Below are positions 18,812-27,566 of a DNA stretch of 64,000 bases, one piece after another. The notes under the pieces were generated by a model that worked only from the letters and a program-made list of their open reading frames with translations, was not told the origin of the DNA and did not search any database. Positions within the stretch are counted from its first letter, which is position 1. Each line of letters opens with the position of its first letter. Position numbers and translations under genes: made by a program. The DNA comes from Bacteroidales bacterium F22 (GTDB lineage: Bacteria > Bacteroidota > Bacteroidia > Bacteroidales > Bacteroidaceae), in assembly GCA_029541985.1 (NCBI GenBank), contig CP095414.1, forward strand, positions 1,798,001-1,862,000, read 5' to 3'.

Positions 18812-21800
18812 TTAGAATGTAATATTGGCACCAAATGAAATGGTGCGATAGAATGGATAGCCCCAACTGATACGTTCAGGATCATACCCCTTTGGTAACG
18901 AGGTAAATGTGGTCAAGTTTTCAATATTAGAAAATAATTTAACCGCTGAAATAGGAAGGTTTCCAAATAAAGATTTATCGAGAGTATAAGAAAGAGCAAC
19001 ATTCTTTACTCTTAAATAGGCTGCATTCTGCAGATACTTGTCTGATGTTCGTTTGTTTGAACTTGCATTTTCCAACTGACCATATACTCGGAAATATTCA
19101 GGGTTATCTTTGACTGCTGTATAATCGCCATTTTCTATGTCTACTGGTTTCCAGTAATCTGTCGTGTTGTAGGATAATGCGCCAAACATTCCTCCAAATG
19201 GGAACATGCCAAGTCCACTAATCCATACGTCACGTTTGCCAGTTCCTTGTAGCATCACATTTAAAGCAAACCCTTTGTAGGACGCTCCTAAATTGACACC
19301 AAATTGATAACGTAACGATGAGTTACCGATAATTACACGGTCACCAGGATTTTCCAAAGTACTGTTTCCTGGGTCAATCTGATTAATACTGTTTTCATCA
19401 TCCTTCAAGTTCTTGAATTTAAGGTCTCCAGGACGTACATTGACTCCCTTAATAGATGTCACTCCTTCTTTTAATTTCCATGAAGTGGTATCTTCAAAGT
19501 CATCTACAGTATAATAACCGTCTGTCTTGTATCCCCAGATACTTCCAAAGTCTTTACCTACATAATAATCACTAAGGAGTCCACTTTCATTGTTGTATTT
19601 GGTTATTTCTGATTTGTGATCATATAGGTTAATCCCTACATTGTAAGAGAAGTCTCCCACATGGTCTCTCCAATTAAGGCTTACTTCCCAACCACGTGTA
19701 CGCATATCTGCCACATTTTGGAGTGGAGCACTTGTACCAACCAAAGCTGGCAATTCTACCCCAGCAGATAACATATCTCTCGTGGTCCGTTGGTACCAAT
19801 CGAAAGTCAATGACAAGCGATTGGAGAAAGAAGATAAGTCAAATCCAAAGTCCAATGTCTCGACAGTCTCCCAAGTAAAGTTACTACTAACTAATCCTGG
19901 AGTTCCTATTGCTGTTGGATATTTTTCATTTGATAACCAACTCTTATATTCATAGATATCCATCGAAGGAGTGTATTGATAAGCAGATATATTCTGATTT
20001 CCAATTTGTCCCCAAGAAGCACGTAACTTAAGCATATCTAACCAACCACGAGAATCTTCCATAAATGCCTCTTCGGCTACTTGCCAACCCAACGATACAC
20101 TAGGAAAGAAACCGAACCGGTTGCTCTTTGGAAATTTGGATGACCCATCATATCTACCATTTGTCTCAAATAGATATCTGTTCTTATAATCATAGTTGAA
20201 ACGATAAAATCCACCACGCAAACTTACATCAGTATAACTGTCTGTATTGGTAACCAATCCGGTAGATCCGACGAAAGAAGGGACAGAGATAACTGATTGG
20301 TCTTCTGCATAAGTCGTTAAATTCTCATAACGACTAGACTCTTGATTGAAACCTGCCATCAGTTTAAAATGATGATCTTTTAAATCATATTTATACGTTC
20401 CATAGACGTTGAGGGCATTATAATTAGTAAATGACTTGTTTTTTACATAGTAATCAGTGGTACGCGAAGCACTCTTACCCATCTGGATTGTTGTATAATA
20501 CCATTTACCAGTAAAGTAATTGTAACTATCCGAATTTCGGTCAAAAGTATATTCCAATACTCCTGTGAACCCTTTGAATGGTTTAATAATTGATTTTAAG
20601 AAAACACGTGGATTATAAGTCTCTGTCGTTGCAACATTTGAATTTTCAAGAACACTTTTGGGGGTTCTTACAGGCAAATCTTCGTCTGACAATTGATTGG
20701 CTGATGCTGGGAAAATACCTTCAGGAGTGAATGAAATCATTCCTTGAGTATACAATGACCCCATCTCATCTTTGGCTATCGTCGACTTTCCTCTATTAAG
20801 ACTAATATTTACTTCTTGGGTAAACCATTCATTAACGTCAGCAGAAACAAAAGCCCCGACATTGACGCGGCGGTAAGTGTCTTTAGAAAGATAAAGTGGT
20901 CCATCGGTATAATTATAACTCCCCGACATACGATAACGTAAATGGTCTGTTCCTCCTTGAGCTGAGATATTATGAGTCTGTATGGTACCAGTCTCAAGCA
21001 TTCCTGCATAGACGTCTTTCTCATTGAGGTAATAGACATCGTCATTGGGGTCTACATATATGCCATCCCCGACTGTATCAAATTGACTTGGGTCTTGCTT
21101 ATAAGCTTTCTCATACTCAATCCATTTGCTTACACTTTGTGAATTTGCCCAATATTTATCACTAAATCCAGCATCAAGATAACCTTGTAGATAGTCCAAT
21201 AGTGAAGCCTGTTTAGGGCGATTAATAGATTCTTGGAAACCAAAATTATTGTTATAGTTTAACTTGAAATCTTGTTTCTTATCTGGATGTTTCGTAGTAA
21301 TCAAGATGACACCTCCCGCTGCTCGTGAACCATATATAGCAGCTGAAGCAGCATCTTTCAATACAGTGACAGATTGTATGTCTTCAGGATTTAACAAGCT
21401 AGGGTCGCCTTCTACATTGTCAATGAGAACTAATGGTTCACCTCCATTGATGGATAAAGTACCTCGAATATTAAAACTCATGGATGCACCTGGTGTAGCT
21501 CCTCCAGTCACTTGGAGTCCAGGCATTGCCCCTTGAAGAGCTGATGCCATATTGATGATTGGACGATCTCCTAATACGTCCTCCATTTTTACTTGGGAAA
21601 CAGAACCCGTTAGGTTCTCCTTCTTTTGGACTCCAAATCCGACGACAACCACTTCGTCTAGAGCTTGTGCATCTATCTTCATTTTGACGTCGAGACGTTG
21701 TCGATTTCCGACGACAACTCGTTGTTTTTTCATTCCGATAAAAGAGAAAACAAGTACTGGATTCTTAGCGTCAGTCTTAATCTCAAAACGACCGTCAAGG

Positions 21801-22228
21801 TCTGTTATAAGACCGACTGTGGTTCCTTCAATGATGACATTGGCACCAATAACGGGTTCTCCAAGATTATCTGTCACAACACCCGAAATCACACGCTGGT
21901 GCTGTGTATTCTTTTGAGATAATCCCACTTTGGATTTTAAAATAATCTGCTGCTTACTTATGGTATAAGTAACATTGTTCCCCTCGAAAGCTTTTTTTAG
22001 GATAACTGGTAAGCTCTCTTGGTTTACATTCAGATTAATTTGATGGTCTAGCAGCATGGAATTGTCAAACATAAATGTGTATGACGTTTGGTTTTCTACT
22101 GCTTTTACAAACTGCATAAGGCTAGCATTTGTAAGGTGAAGACTGATTTTAGGTGCTTGTGCAAACGTTGTCATTGCAAAACAAAGCGTAACTAAAATAG
22201 TCAACAATCTAAATCGATTCTTGTGCAT
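18812..22228 (-). CDS. SusC-type TonB-dependent transducer with STN domain
   Basis: 1138 residues. Signal peptide to about residue 24 (TTFAQA), STN domain about 27-98 (secretin/TonB short N-terminal domain, the contact for FecR-type anti-sigma factors), carboxypeptidase-regulatory-like domain about 112-183, DEVVVVGFGVQKK at about 191-203 as TonB box and plug entry, then plug and barrel ending FGANITF. The STN domain makes it a transducer: substrate binding would relieve FecR and free the ECF sigma factor encoded just upstream. The gene order sigma, anti-sigma, susC, susD on one strand matches the known mucin- and host-glycan-type loci of Bacteroides. Confidence 0.95.
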   Translation of the reverse strand: MHKNRFRLLTILVTLCFAMTTFAQAPKISLHLTNASLMQFVKAVENQTSYTFMFDNSMLLDHQINLNVNQESLPVILKKAFEGNNVTYTISKQQIILKSKVGLSQKNTQHQRVISGVVTDNLGEPVIGANVIIEGTTVGLITDLDGRFEIKTDAKNPVLVFSFIGMKKQRVVVGNRQRLDVKMKIDAQALDEVVVVGFGVQKKENLTGSVSQVKMEDVLGDRPIINMASALQGAMPGLQVTGGATPGASMSFNIRGTLSINGGEPLVLIDNVEGDPSLLNPEDIQSVTVLKDAASAAIYGSRAAGGVILITTKHPDKKQDFKLNYNNNFGFQESINRPKQASLLDYLQGYLDAGFSDKYWANSQSVSKWIEYEKAYKQDPSQFDTVGDGIYVDPNDDVYYLNEKDVYAGMLETGTIQTHNISAQGGTDHLRYRMSGSYNYTDGPLYLSKDTYRRVNVGAFVSADVNEWFTQEVNISLNRGKSTIAKDEMGSLYTQGMISFTPEGIFPASANQLSDEDLPVRTPKSVLENSNVATTETYNPRVFLKSIIKPFKGFTGVLEYTFDRNSDSYNYFTGKWYYTTIQMGKSASRTTDYYVKNKSFTNYNALNVYGTYKYDLKDHHFKLMAGFNQESSRYENLTTYAEDQSVISVPSFVGSTGLVTNTDSYTDVSLRGGFYRFNYDYKNRYLFETNGRYDGSSKFPKSNRFGFFPSVSLGWQVAEEAFMEDSRGWLDMLKLRASWGQIGNQNISAYQYTPSMDIYEYKSWLSNEKYPTAIGTPGLVSSNFTWETVETLDFGFDLSSFSNRLSLTFDWYQRTTRDMLSAGVELPALVGTSAPLQNVADMRTRGWEVSLNWRDHVGDFSYNVGINLYDHKSEITKYNNESGLLSDYYVGKDFGSIWGYKTDGYYTVDDFEDTTSWKLKEGVTSIKGVNVRPGDLKFKNLKDDENSINQIDPGNSTLENPGDRVIIGNSSLRYQFGVNLGASYKGFALNVMLQGTGKRDVWISGLGMFPFGGMFGALSYNTTDYWKPVDIENGDYTAVKDNPEYFRVYGQLENASSNKRTSDKYLQNAAYLRVKNVALSYTLDKSLFGNLPISAVKLFSNIENLTTFTSLPKGYDPERISWGYPFYRTISFGANITF

Positions 22229-22285
22229 AGAATTGTGTTTAATAAAAGGTTAACGATATAAAATAGCAGTCCAAGTAGCTATATA

Positions 22286-23284
22286 CTACTTGTAACTTAT
22301 AATCACGGTCTCTCCATCGACATCATAATCAATAGGTGTAATTTTATTCACATCATTCAATAATTCTCTAAGAGATTGTGTTTTCACTGTAAAGTAATAA
22401 GTCTTATTCTTTGGAGCATTGCTCACTTTAATGTCTACCCCATACCAGTTTGCTATTGCCTTCCACATCTGGTATTGGTCAAAGTAATTAATCTTCAGCA
22501 TATTTAGATGCCACAAACTAATCGTCTCAGCATCAGCAATATATTTTTTTGCTTCGAGATTATCTTTACGGATGACCAACGACTCGTTGGGCTCCAAAAC
22601 ACCAAGTATAGATTCATCAGCCTTAGCACGAACAGCCAGTTCTCCTCTAACTAAGGAAACTGTCACCGAAGGGTCATCATTATAGGCATTTACGTTGAAA
22701 GCTGTTCCTAATTCAACAATATCTACCGTTTCAGTATGAACAATAAAAGGGTGGTCGCTCTCATGTCGTACATCAAAATAGGCTTCACCATCAAGAATGA
22801 TGGAACGATTGGATGCGCTGAAGTCCGAAGAATAAGTGATTGAAGTGTTGCCATTGAGCCATACATTAGTACTGTCAGGCAATACGATCATTACTTTCTG
22901 TCCCTTCTGAGTCTGGACAATCATTTCTCGAGCAGGAGAAGGTTTAGACAAAAGGAAGAATAAAGAGAGTGTACAAATGACGCCGAAAAGTACGGCTGCT
23001 GACATGTAACGATAGAAATGAAGCATCTTGTGGATAGGTTGCTTCATCGAAGGAACTATATTAGTGGTTTTCTGGATTCTTTGCCAGAGTTGTTTGTAGT
23101 CGACTTGTGGAGAAGCGGCAGGTTCTTTACTGATAGCATTCCATCGGATAATCATCTCTTCAAAAATCTGTTGATTTTCAGGTGATGCTGTGACCCATTC
23201 TTTCAACACTTGCTTGTCAGTATCTGATGCAGTGTTTCGAAGATAAGCGGCTATAGATTTGTAAGGTATCTGTTTATTTTCCAT
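22286..23284 (-). CDS. FecR-family anti-sigma factor
   Basis: 332 residues with a cytoplasmic N-terminal part (about 1-90, DUF4880-like), a single membrane helix (about 92-112, AAVLFGVICTLSLFFLL) and a periplasmic FecR domain (about 120-225; VLPDSTNVWLNGNTSITYSS, GEAYFDVRHESDHPF) followed by a C-terminal DUF4974-like domain that contacts the STN domain of the transducer. It holds the ECF sigma factor inactive until the SusC encoded downstream is loaded. It lies 154 bases after the sigma gene and 57 bases before susC. Confidence 0.93.
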   Translation of the reverse strand: MENKQIPYKSIAAYLRNTASDTDKQVLKEWVTASPENQQIFEEMIIRWNAISKEPAASPQVDYKQLWQRIQKTTNIVPSMKQPIHKMLHFYRYMSAAVLFGVICTLSLFFLLSKPSPAREMIVQTQKGQKVMIVLPDSTNVWLNGNTSITYSSDFSASNRSIILDGEAYFDVRHESDHPFIVHTETVDIVELGTAFNVNAYNDDPSVTVSLVRGELAVRAKADESILGVLEPNESLVIRKDNLEAKKYIADAETISLWHLNMLKINYFDQYQMWKAIANWYGVDIKVSNAPKNKTYYFTVKTQSLRELLNDVNKITPIDYDVDGETVIISYK

Positions 23285-23438
23285 ACTATCATTGTTTGAA
23301 AGGGATCCATCAAGGCATATTGGACACTCTTTGTAATGTATAGACGAGAAAAATGGAAAAACCCCTAGTCAAAAAATAATTTTCTTGGATTTTTTTAAGG
23401 TGATGTGTGAAGTTGTAAGCATAAGGGTATAACGGGAA

Positions 23439-23957
23439 TCAAATAAGTACCAACACAATCGAGAATAACTTATCATATTTGTGCATGCTCAACCGAAGTT
23501 TACTCATAGCTTCGGATACTTGGTGTTCGACAGTACGAACTGAAATCCCATCTCTTGATGCAACTGCCGCATAACTCATCCTATCTAACTTGACTGCTTT
23601 GAATGTGGATCGCATTCTTGGTGGCAATTGTTCTATGGCTTCATATAAGAGTTTGAAGAAATAATCGTTATCTAACGCCGAGTCATCATTGACTTCCAAT
23701 TCGAATAGAGCAAGGTCAGTCAATTCAAGGGTGGTTTTGCGAAGACGTAACTCATTAACCATGGTATTACGGGCGCAACTATAGAGATAGGGCTTTACCT
23801 TACGTATAGAAGAGTCGTCTTTGTGAGACCATAATGTGACGAAGATATCCTGAATGACATCTTCTATAAGTCCTGCATCTTTAGTATAATAGCCCAGAAA
23901 ATGTACTAGTTCGTGTACATACTCATCGTAGTAGTCTTTGAATTGAGTCTCGTCCAT
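23439..23957 (-). CDS. ECF RNA polymerase sigma factor
   Basis: Small sigma-70-family protein of 172 residues when started at the ATG at 23957. It has a region 2 (AGLIEDVIQDIFVTLW, KPYLYSCARNTMVNELR) and a region 4 helix-turn-helix (SYAAVASRDGISVRTVEHQV). An open frame runs upstream to an ATG at 24008, but GGAGGA lies just upstream of 23957 and the family normally starts near MDETQF, so the shorter start is preferred. It should drive transcription of the susC/susD genes after release from FecR. The upstream 290 bases carry a minus-strand promoter and strong hairpins, so it may have a structured leader. Confidence 0.9.
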   Translation of the reverse strand: MDETQFKDYYDEYVHELVHFLGYYTKDAGLIEDVIQDIFVTLWSHKDDSSIRKVKPYLYSCARNTMVNELRLRKTTLELTDLALFELEVNDDSALDNDYFFKLLYEAIEQLPPRMRSTFKAVKLDRMSYAAVASRDGISVRTVEHQVSEAMSKLRLSMHKYDKLFSIVLVLI

Positions 23958-24077
23958 AGTAACCGTTCCTCCTCCTATATTAATAATATATTTAATATAT
24001 TTTCGCAATATTAATTCTTTTATCTGAAAATACCAACAGAATATCTCCTTTTATTATTTCTTTAGGCATAAGACATT

Positions 24078-24115
24078 AAAAGTCTCCTCATCAACGACTT
24101 GATAAGGAGACTTTT
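24078..24115. terminator. Long hairpin, possible two-way terminator
   Basis: AAAAGTCTCCT and AGGAGACTTTT are perfect 11-base arms, extended inside by ATCAA/TTGAT with one bulged C, leaving a 4-base loop (CGAC). Only four Ts follow in either direction, so termination would be partial. It lies between the minus-strand promoter at 24250-24280 and the ECF sigma gene, so it could end a small RNA or attenuate the sigma operon. Confidence 0.5.
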
Positions 24116-24280
24116 ACAACTCTAATCTACTAAACATAATAGGAGTTTTTAAACTCCTCTCTAAACACATTCTTGCGAATTTTGCAGAATAGTGTATCAC
24201 TACACTCAAACTACTGGACAAATTATAAATCCCGCCCAAGGACTAAGAGCAAATATATATGTTTTTATCTCAAATACAAA
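24116..24280 (-). ncRNA. Putative structured transcript or leader upstream of the ECF sigma gene
   Basis: Minus-strand promoter: TTTG (24277-24280), 19 bases, TATATTTG (24250-24257). The RNA starting near 24245 would contain TAGTG-ATA-CACTA, an ATTCT..AGAAT stem, an AGGAGTTT/AAACTCCT stem (24141-24158), and finally the large hairpin at 24078-24115. It could be a small RNA of about 170 bases or a long leader for the sigma factor mRNA. No known RNA family was recognised. Confidence 0.35.
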
Positions 24281-24471
24281 AACAAAAGGAAGAAAAAAAC
24301 GACCTAAAAAGAGTTCAATCGATTGATAAAATAGTTCAAACGATTAACTTAAAGAAAATAAAATCATAAAAAAGGGAACAACTGACATAAATAGTTGGGG
24401 AAAAGATGAGAGATTACTCTAAATGCTTCGAAAAAAATCAGACCCCAAACAGGTCTCATTCACAAAAGGGC

Positions 24472-24536
24472 AAAAAAAAAGGAGTCACGCTTGACTCCAA
24501 CCTTGTTAACCTTAAATCTAATACTATGAAAAACAC
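24472..24536 (-). ncRNA. Small RNA, copy 1 of a tandem paralogous pair
   Basis: A minus-strand RNA of about 65 bases, starting just after the -7 box and ending in an intrinsic terminator (GGAGTCA stem at 24481-24487 pairing with 24492-24498, 4-base loop, nine Us). The body contains TTTTTCATAGTATTAGATTT and AAGGTTAACAAGGTT, shared base for base with copy 2. The promoter, a single defined RNA and the terminator are all visible. It resembles, from memory, a multicopy small-RNA family reported in Bacteroides (FopS); that identity is unverified. The loop differs from copy 2 by one base. Confidence 0.7.
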
Positions 24537-24541
24537 AGTTA

Positions 24542-24572
24542 CAAAGGTAACGCATTCTGTCTAATCTCCAAA
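24542..24572 (-). promoter_or_regulatory. Promoter of small RNA copy 1
   Basis: Minus-strand TTTG (24569-24572), 19 bases, TACCTTTG (24542-24549), an exact match to the Bacteroidota promoter. Copy 2 has the same boxes and the same 19-base spacer. Confidence 0.75.
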
Positions 24573-24590
24573 TAAAACAAGAAGAAAGAG

Positions 24591-24604
24591 ATGTTATATA
24601 ACAT
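24591..24604. promoter_or_regulatory. 14-base palindrome upstream of small RNA copy 1
   Basis: ATGTTATATAACAT is a perfect palindrome 18 bases upstream of the -33 box. The identical palindrome stands at exactly the same distance from the copy 2 promoter, in flanks that otherwise diverge. This suggests a binding site for a dimeric activator or repressor of both RNAs. Confidence 0.55.
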
Positions 24605-24837
24605 TATTTTAGTTCAATAACAATCCATTAACGGACAAGTGTAAATTGTTTAGCGAAATATGTTATTACACAATGGAGTATATATGCCTGTGGAAAAGTT
24701 TACAATGATCTTGTAAAGGGATTCTCTTAGCTCCTTTGGAGATAGGAACTATTTTAAGATGTGGAATAAAGGGGAAAAGGAGAGGATGAAAAAATGAATA
24801 TCATAGGGCAAAAACAGAATATTTGGCCATTTTGGGC

Positions 24838-24902
24838 AAAAAAAAAGGAGTCACACTTGACTCCAACCTTGTTAACCTTAAATCTAATACTATGAAAAAC
24901 AC
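24838..24902 (-). ncRNA. Small RNA, copy 2 of a tandem paralogous pair
   Basis: Same design as copy 1: start near 24901-24902, an identical internal stretch of over 40 bases, and a terminator formed by GGAGTCA (24847-24853) and TGACTCC (24858-24864) with nine Us. The two copies are 366 bases apart and in the same direction, so they are a tandem duplication or two members of a multicopy family. The first bases after the promoter differ, so the 5' ends, often the targeting part of a small RNA, are not identical. Confidence 0.7.
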
Positions 24903-24907
24903 ATTTG

Positions 24908-24938
24908 CAAAGGTAATGCTTTATTGGTAACTACCAAA
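24908..24938 (-). promoter_or_regulatory. Promoter of small RNA copy 2
   Basis: Minus-strand TTTG (24935-24938), 19 bases, TACCTTTG (24908-24915). Both boxes and the spacer length match copy 1, although the spacer sequence differs. Confidence 0.75.
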
Positions 24939-24956
24939 TAATGCAAGGAAAAGACT

Positions 24957-24970
24957 ATGTTATATAACAT
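24957..24970. promoter_or_regulatory. 14-base palindrome upstream of small RNA copy 2
   Basis: ATGTTATATAACAT, identical to the site at 24591-24604 and also 18 bases from the -33 box. I cannot assign it to a known regulator. Confidence 0.55.
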
Positions 24971-25225
24971 TATTTCAATAGTGTAGCAATCCCTTAACTT
25001 TTTAACTCTATTTTTTCACACTTCGAATGCAGTATCTTATATATGGAGATCTATGCTTAATCATTCAAGAAATCAATCCCAATTGGAACAACTGATTCTA
25101 CTAAACAAAAAAATCAAATTGCCACTCTTCTTAGATCTTGAATTCGGTAAATTAGTGGATAAAAGGGCAAAATAAAGGCAAAAACAGGAAAAATGAAGAA
25201 AAAAAGAAAGAAAAGAGCAAATATA

Positions 25226-25256
25226 TTTGGTAGGTAATAATATTTCCGTACATTTG
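25226..25256 (+). promoter_or_regulatory. Promoter of tRNA-fMet
   Basis: TTTG (25226-25229), 19 bases, TACATTTG (25249-25256), followed 14 bases later by the mature tRNA 5' end. Confidence 0.7.
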
Positions 25257-25270
25257 CACCCATCAAACAT

Positions 25271-25343
<73 letters not shown>

Positions 25344-25348
25344 CTCAT

Positions 25349-25392
25349 AAAAGATTAATAGTTCAGTCAATGAATTATTAATCTTTTTTTTT
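25349..25392 (+). terminator. Terminator after tRNA-fMet
   Basis: AAAAGATTAATA (25349-25360) pairs with TATTAATCTTTT (25376-25387), followed by a run of Ts. Confidence 0.8.
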
Positions 25393-25478
25393 GCGCAAAA
25401 AAGAATCCACTCGTGATTCGGTGACTGACAGCTAATCTTTCTAGAATAGAAAAAATCATAATAAAACAGTATTTGTTG

Positions 25479-25508
25479 TTTGTATTCCACTTTTTTCTTA
25501 CATATTTG
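25479..25508 (+). promoter_or_regulatory. Probable promoter of the tetR-export operon
   Basis: TTTG (25479-25482), 18 bases, CATATTTG (25501-25508), one mismatch from the -7 consensus. The next bases form the palindrome at 25512-25525, and the ATG is at 25538. Confidence 0.45.
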
Positions 25509-25511
25509 TAC

Positions 25512-25525
25512 TAACAAAATTGTTA
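25512..25525. promoter_or_regulatory. Candidate TetR operator
   Basis: TAACAA-AA-TTGTTA is a perfect 14-base palindrome at the expected transcription start, just before the TetR-type gene. This is the usual place for an autoregulatory operator. Binding is inferred, not shown. Confidence 0.45.
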
Positions 25526-25537
25526 ATAGGATAAATA

Positions 25538-26161
25538 ATGGATAATAAAGAAGGAACAAATAAACGAGAGGAAATATTAATTGCTGCAGAGAAATCCTTT
25601 TTGCAGTTTGGCTATGCAGGAAGCAGAACAACAGCAATAGCAAAAGAGGCGGGCGTCACTCATGCTATGTTGCATTATTACTTCAATACAAAAGCTGAAC
25701 TCTACCATCATATTCTAGAAATAGAAGTCAAGCGACTAGCTAAATCATTTGAAGTCGCTTTTAAAAAGAATAATTTACCGCTATTAGACCGTATATCTCT
25801 GGCTGTAGAATCTCATTTTGATATCCTCAGTGAATATCCTGATATGGCTTTCTTCCTAATCACGGAGGTCGTTAACAACCCCGATAGAGTGGAATTAGCT
25901 GTTCAGAGATACGCAAAAGTAATCACTTTATTTGAAAATAATTTCAAAGAAGACATACATGAAGGGGTCAGAAAAGGACTATTAAAACCGGTTGACTTAA
26001 CTCAATTATTCGTGACTATTCTCTCACTAAATGCGATGCCATTCGTACTGAGGCCAGTACTAACTGGTTTGTTAAAAGAACAAGATAAGACATATAAACA
26101 ATTCCTGACAGAGAAAAGACATGAGAATGTACAAACGATATTGAACAGAATAAAAGGATAA
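25538..26161 (+). CDS. TetR/AcrR-family transcriptional regulator
   Basis: 207 residues. An N-terminal TetR helix-turn-helix (about 10-57; AAEKSFLQFGYAGSRTTAIA, EAGVTHAMLHYYFNTKAEL) is followed by an all-helical ligand-binding domain. It begins the operon for a TolC/HlyD/ABC exporter (19-base gap to the TolC gene) and probably represses it until an exported compound binds. The gene order regulator, periplasmic adaptor, ATPase, two permeases parallels E. coli cecR-ybhGFSR, where the regulator is also TetR-type. The ligand is unknown. Confidence 0.9.
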   Translation: MDNKEGTNKREEILIAAEKSFLQFGYAGSRTTAIAKEAGVTHAMLHYYFNTKAELYHHILEIEVKRLAKSFEVAFKKNNLPLLDRISLAVESHFDILSEYPDMAFFLITEVVNNPDRVELAVQRYAKVITLFENNFKEDIHEGVRKGLLKPVDLTQLFVTILSLNAMPFVLRPVLTGLLKEQDKTYKQFLTEKRHENVQTILNRIKG

Positions 26162-26180
26162 CAATAATACGACTGAAAGA

Positions 26181-27566
26181 ATGAAAGAATTAAACAAATG
26201 CCTAAATGGTAAACTCAGAGGTCCAAGTTCAAGGATGAAGATTGCAACATTGCTCCTTCTACTGCTTATAATCATCGGTTCTCCGTATGCTATGGCCCAA
26301 GAGAATAGGGATAAGAACTTACTTACCCTCGAACAGTGCCACGAACTAGCAATGAAAAATTACCCTGCCGTAAAGAGGTATAAACTAATCCAACAAACCA
26401 AAGCGTTGACTATATCCAATGCTAATAAAGGATATATTCCTCAGATTAGTGTATATGGAGAGAGTAGTTATCAAAACAAGGTATCAGCATATCCAGATGA
26501 GATAAAAAAGAGTTACGAACAAGCTGGACTTCATATCGCAGGATTAAACAAAGATCAATACAAGGTAGGAGTCAATGTGAATCAAGTGCTTTGGGATGGT
26601 GGAAATATAGAATCGAAAAAGCAAATTGCTCAAGCACAAAGCACAGTTAATACTGCACAAAGTGATGATGAGATATACCAGATACGTAAACGGGTCAATG
26701 ACTTATTCTTCGGCATATTGCTAGTCTCTGATAAAATAAAGGAAATCGAAAGTTCTCAAAGATTATTGCAAACTAATATTGCAAGAATAGAAAGAAGTGT
26801 GACGGAAGGTGTAGCGCTCCCCTCTTCTCTTGATGAGTTGGAGGTTCAACGATTATCCAACAAACAGAGACTAATTACCCTACGTAGTCAACAAGATGCA
26901 TATCTTGCTATTCTCGGACTATTTATACATAAGAATATCAAGAATACAGATGAACTTGTCCAACCAAATAGTTCATCGATTAAACTTCTAGGTGAACAGC
27001 ATCTGATGACTCATCCTAAGATGAGGTATCTAGATAGTCGCATCTACATGAACAATGTGATGCGCAAACAAGCTCAAGTGGCTATCAGACCACAAGTATC
27101 TCTCTATGCTAATGGATATTATGGTAATCCAGGATTCGACCTATTTGGAGATATGATGAACAATAAATGGAGTACGAACTTAAAGGTCGGCTTAAAGATG
27201 AGTTGGAATATTGGTGCTTTATATACTTATAAGAAAAACATCAAAAAAATAGAAGTGGAATCTAGAAAGATTGCGGTAGAGAAAGATATCTTCTTATTCA
27301 ATACCAAAATAGGGAATCAACAAGAATCACAAGATATTCTTCAAAAGAAGAATTTATTGAGAGAAGATGATAAAATTATCGTACTTCGTGACCGTATAGT
27401 CAAACGAGCAGAAATACAGTTTCAACAAGGGGTCATTCTTGCATCTGATTTTCTAAGAGAAATCACAGCACACGAAGTAGCTAATATCAATAAATCAACT
27501 CATGAAATAGAGTTACTGTCAACAATTTATCAACAAAAACAAACCCTCAACGGATATGAAAAATAA
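26181..27566 (+). CDS. TolC-family outer-membrane efflux protein
   Basis: 461 residues with a signal peptide (hydrophobic segment about residues 22-36, then AMAQ), preceded by an 18-residue tail if the first ATG is used. A later ATG at 26235 gives a more usual signal peptide. The body is long alpha-helical with repeated OEP-type segments (LTLEQCHELAMKNYPAVK near residue 50). It should form the trimeric outer-membrane duct for the adaptor and ABC permeases encoded downstream. Its end overlaps the next gene by 11 bases, so they are translated together. Confidence 0.9.
   Translation: MKELNKCLNGKLRGPSSRMKIATLLLLLLIIIGSPYAMAQENRDKNLLTLEQCHELAMKNYPAVKRYKLIQQTKALTISNANKGYIPQISVYGESSYQNKVSAYPDEIKKSYEQAGLHIAGLNKDQYKVGVNVNQVLWDGGNIESKKQIAQAQSTVNTAQSDDEIYQIRKRVNDLFFGILLVSDKIKEIESSQRLLQTNIARIERSVTEGVALPSSLDELEVQRLSNKQRLITLRSQQDAYLAILGLFIHKNIKNTDELVQPNSSSIKLLGEQHLMTHPKMRYLDSRIYMNNVMRKQAQVAIRPQVSLYANGYYGNPGFDLFGDMMNNKWSTNLKVGLKMSWNIGALYTYKKNIKKIEVESRKIAVEKDIFLFNTKIGNQQESQDILQKKNLLREDDKIIVLRDRIVKRAEIQFQQGVILASDFLREITAHEVANINKSTHEIELLSTIYQQKQTLNGYEK

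Larger units (their letters stand above)
24009..25270. other. 1.26-kb gene-free region holding minus-strand small-RNA units
   Basis: No protein gene is supported here. From right to left on the minus strand it contains a small RNA at about 24838-24902 with its promoter, a second near-identical one at about 24472-24536, a third promoter at 24250-24280 leading into several hairpins, and a strong hairpin at 24078-24115. The stretch 24605-24836 between the repeats has no recognisable structure beyond AT-rich sequence. The tRNA-fMet promoter occupies the right end. Confidence 0.6.

Noticed and set aside
24526..24930. Two plus-strand 12-codon reading frames starting ATGAAAAACACA, one in each repeat unit, as leader peptides
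   Set aside because: Both repeats have exact promoters and terminators for the minus strand and none for the plus strand, and the residues differ after the first few codons. The shared ATG is better explained by conservation of the small RNA.
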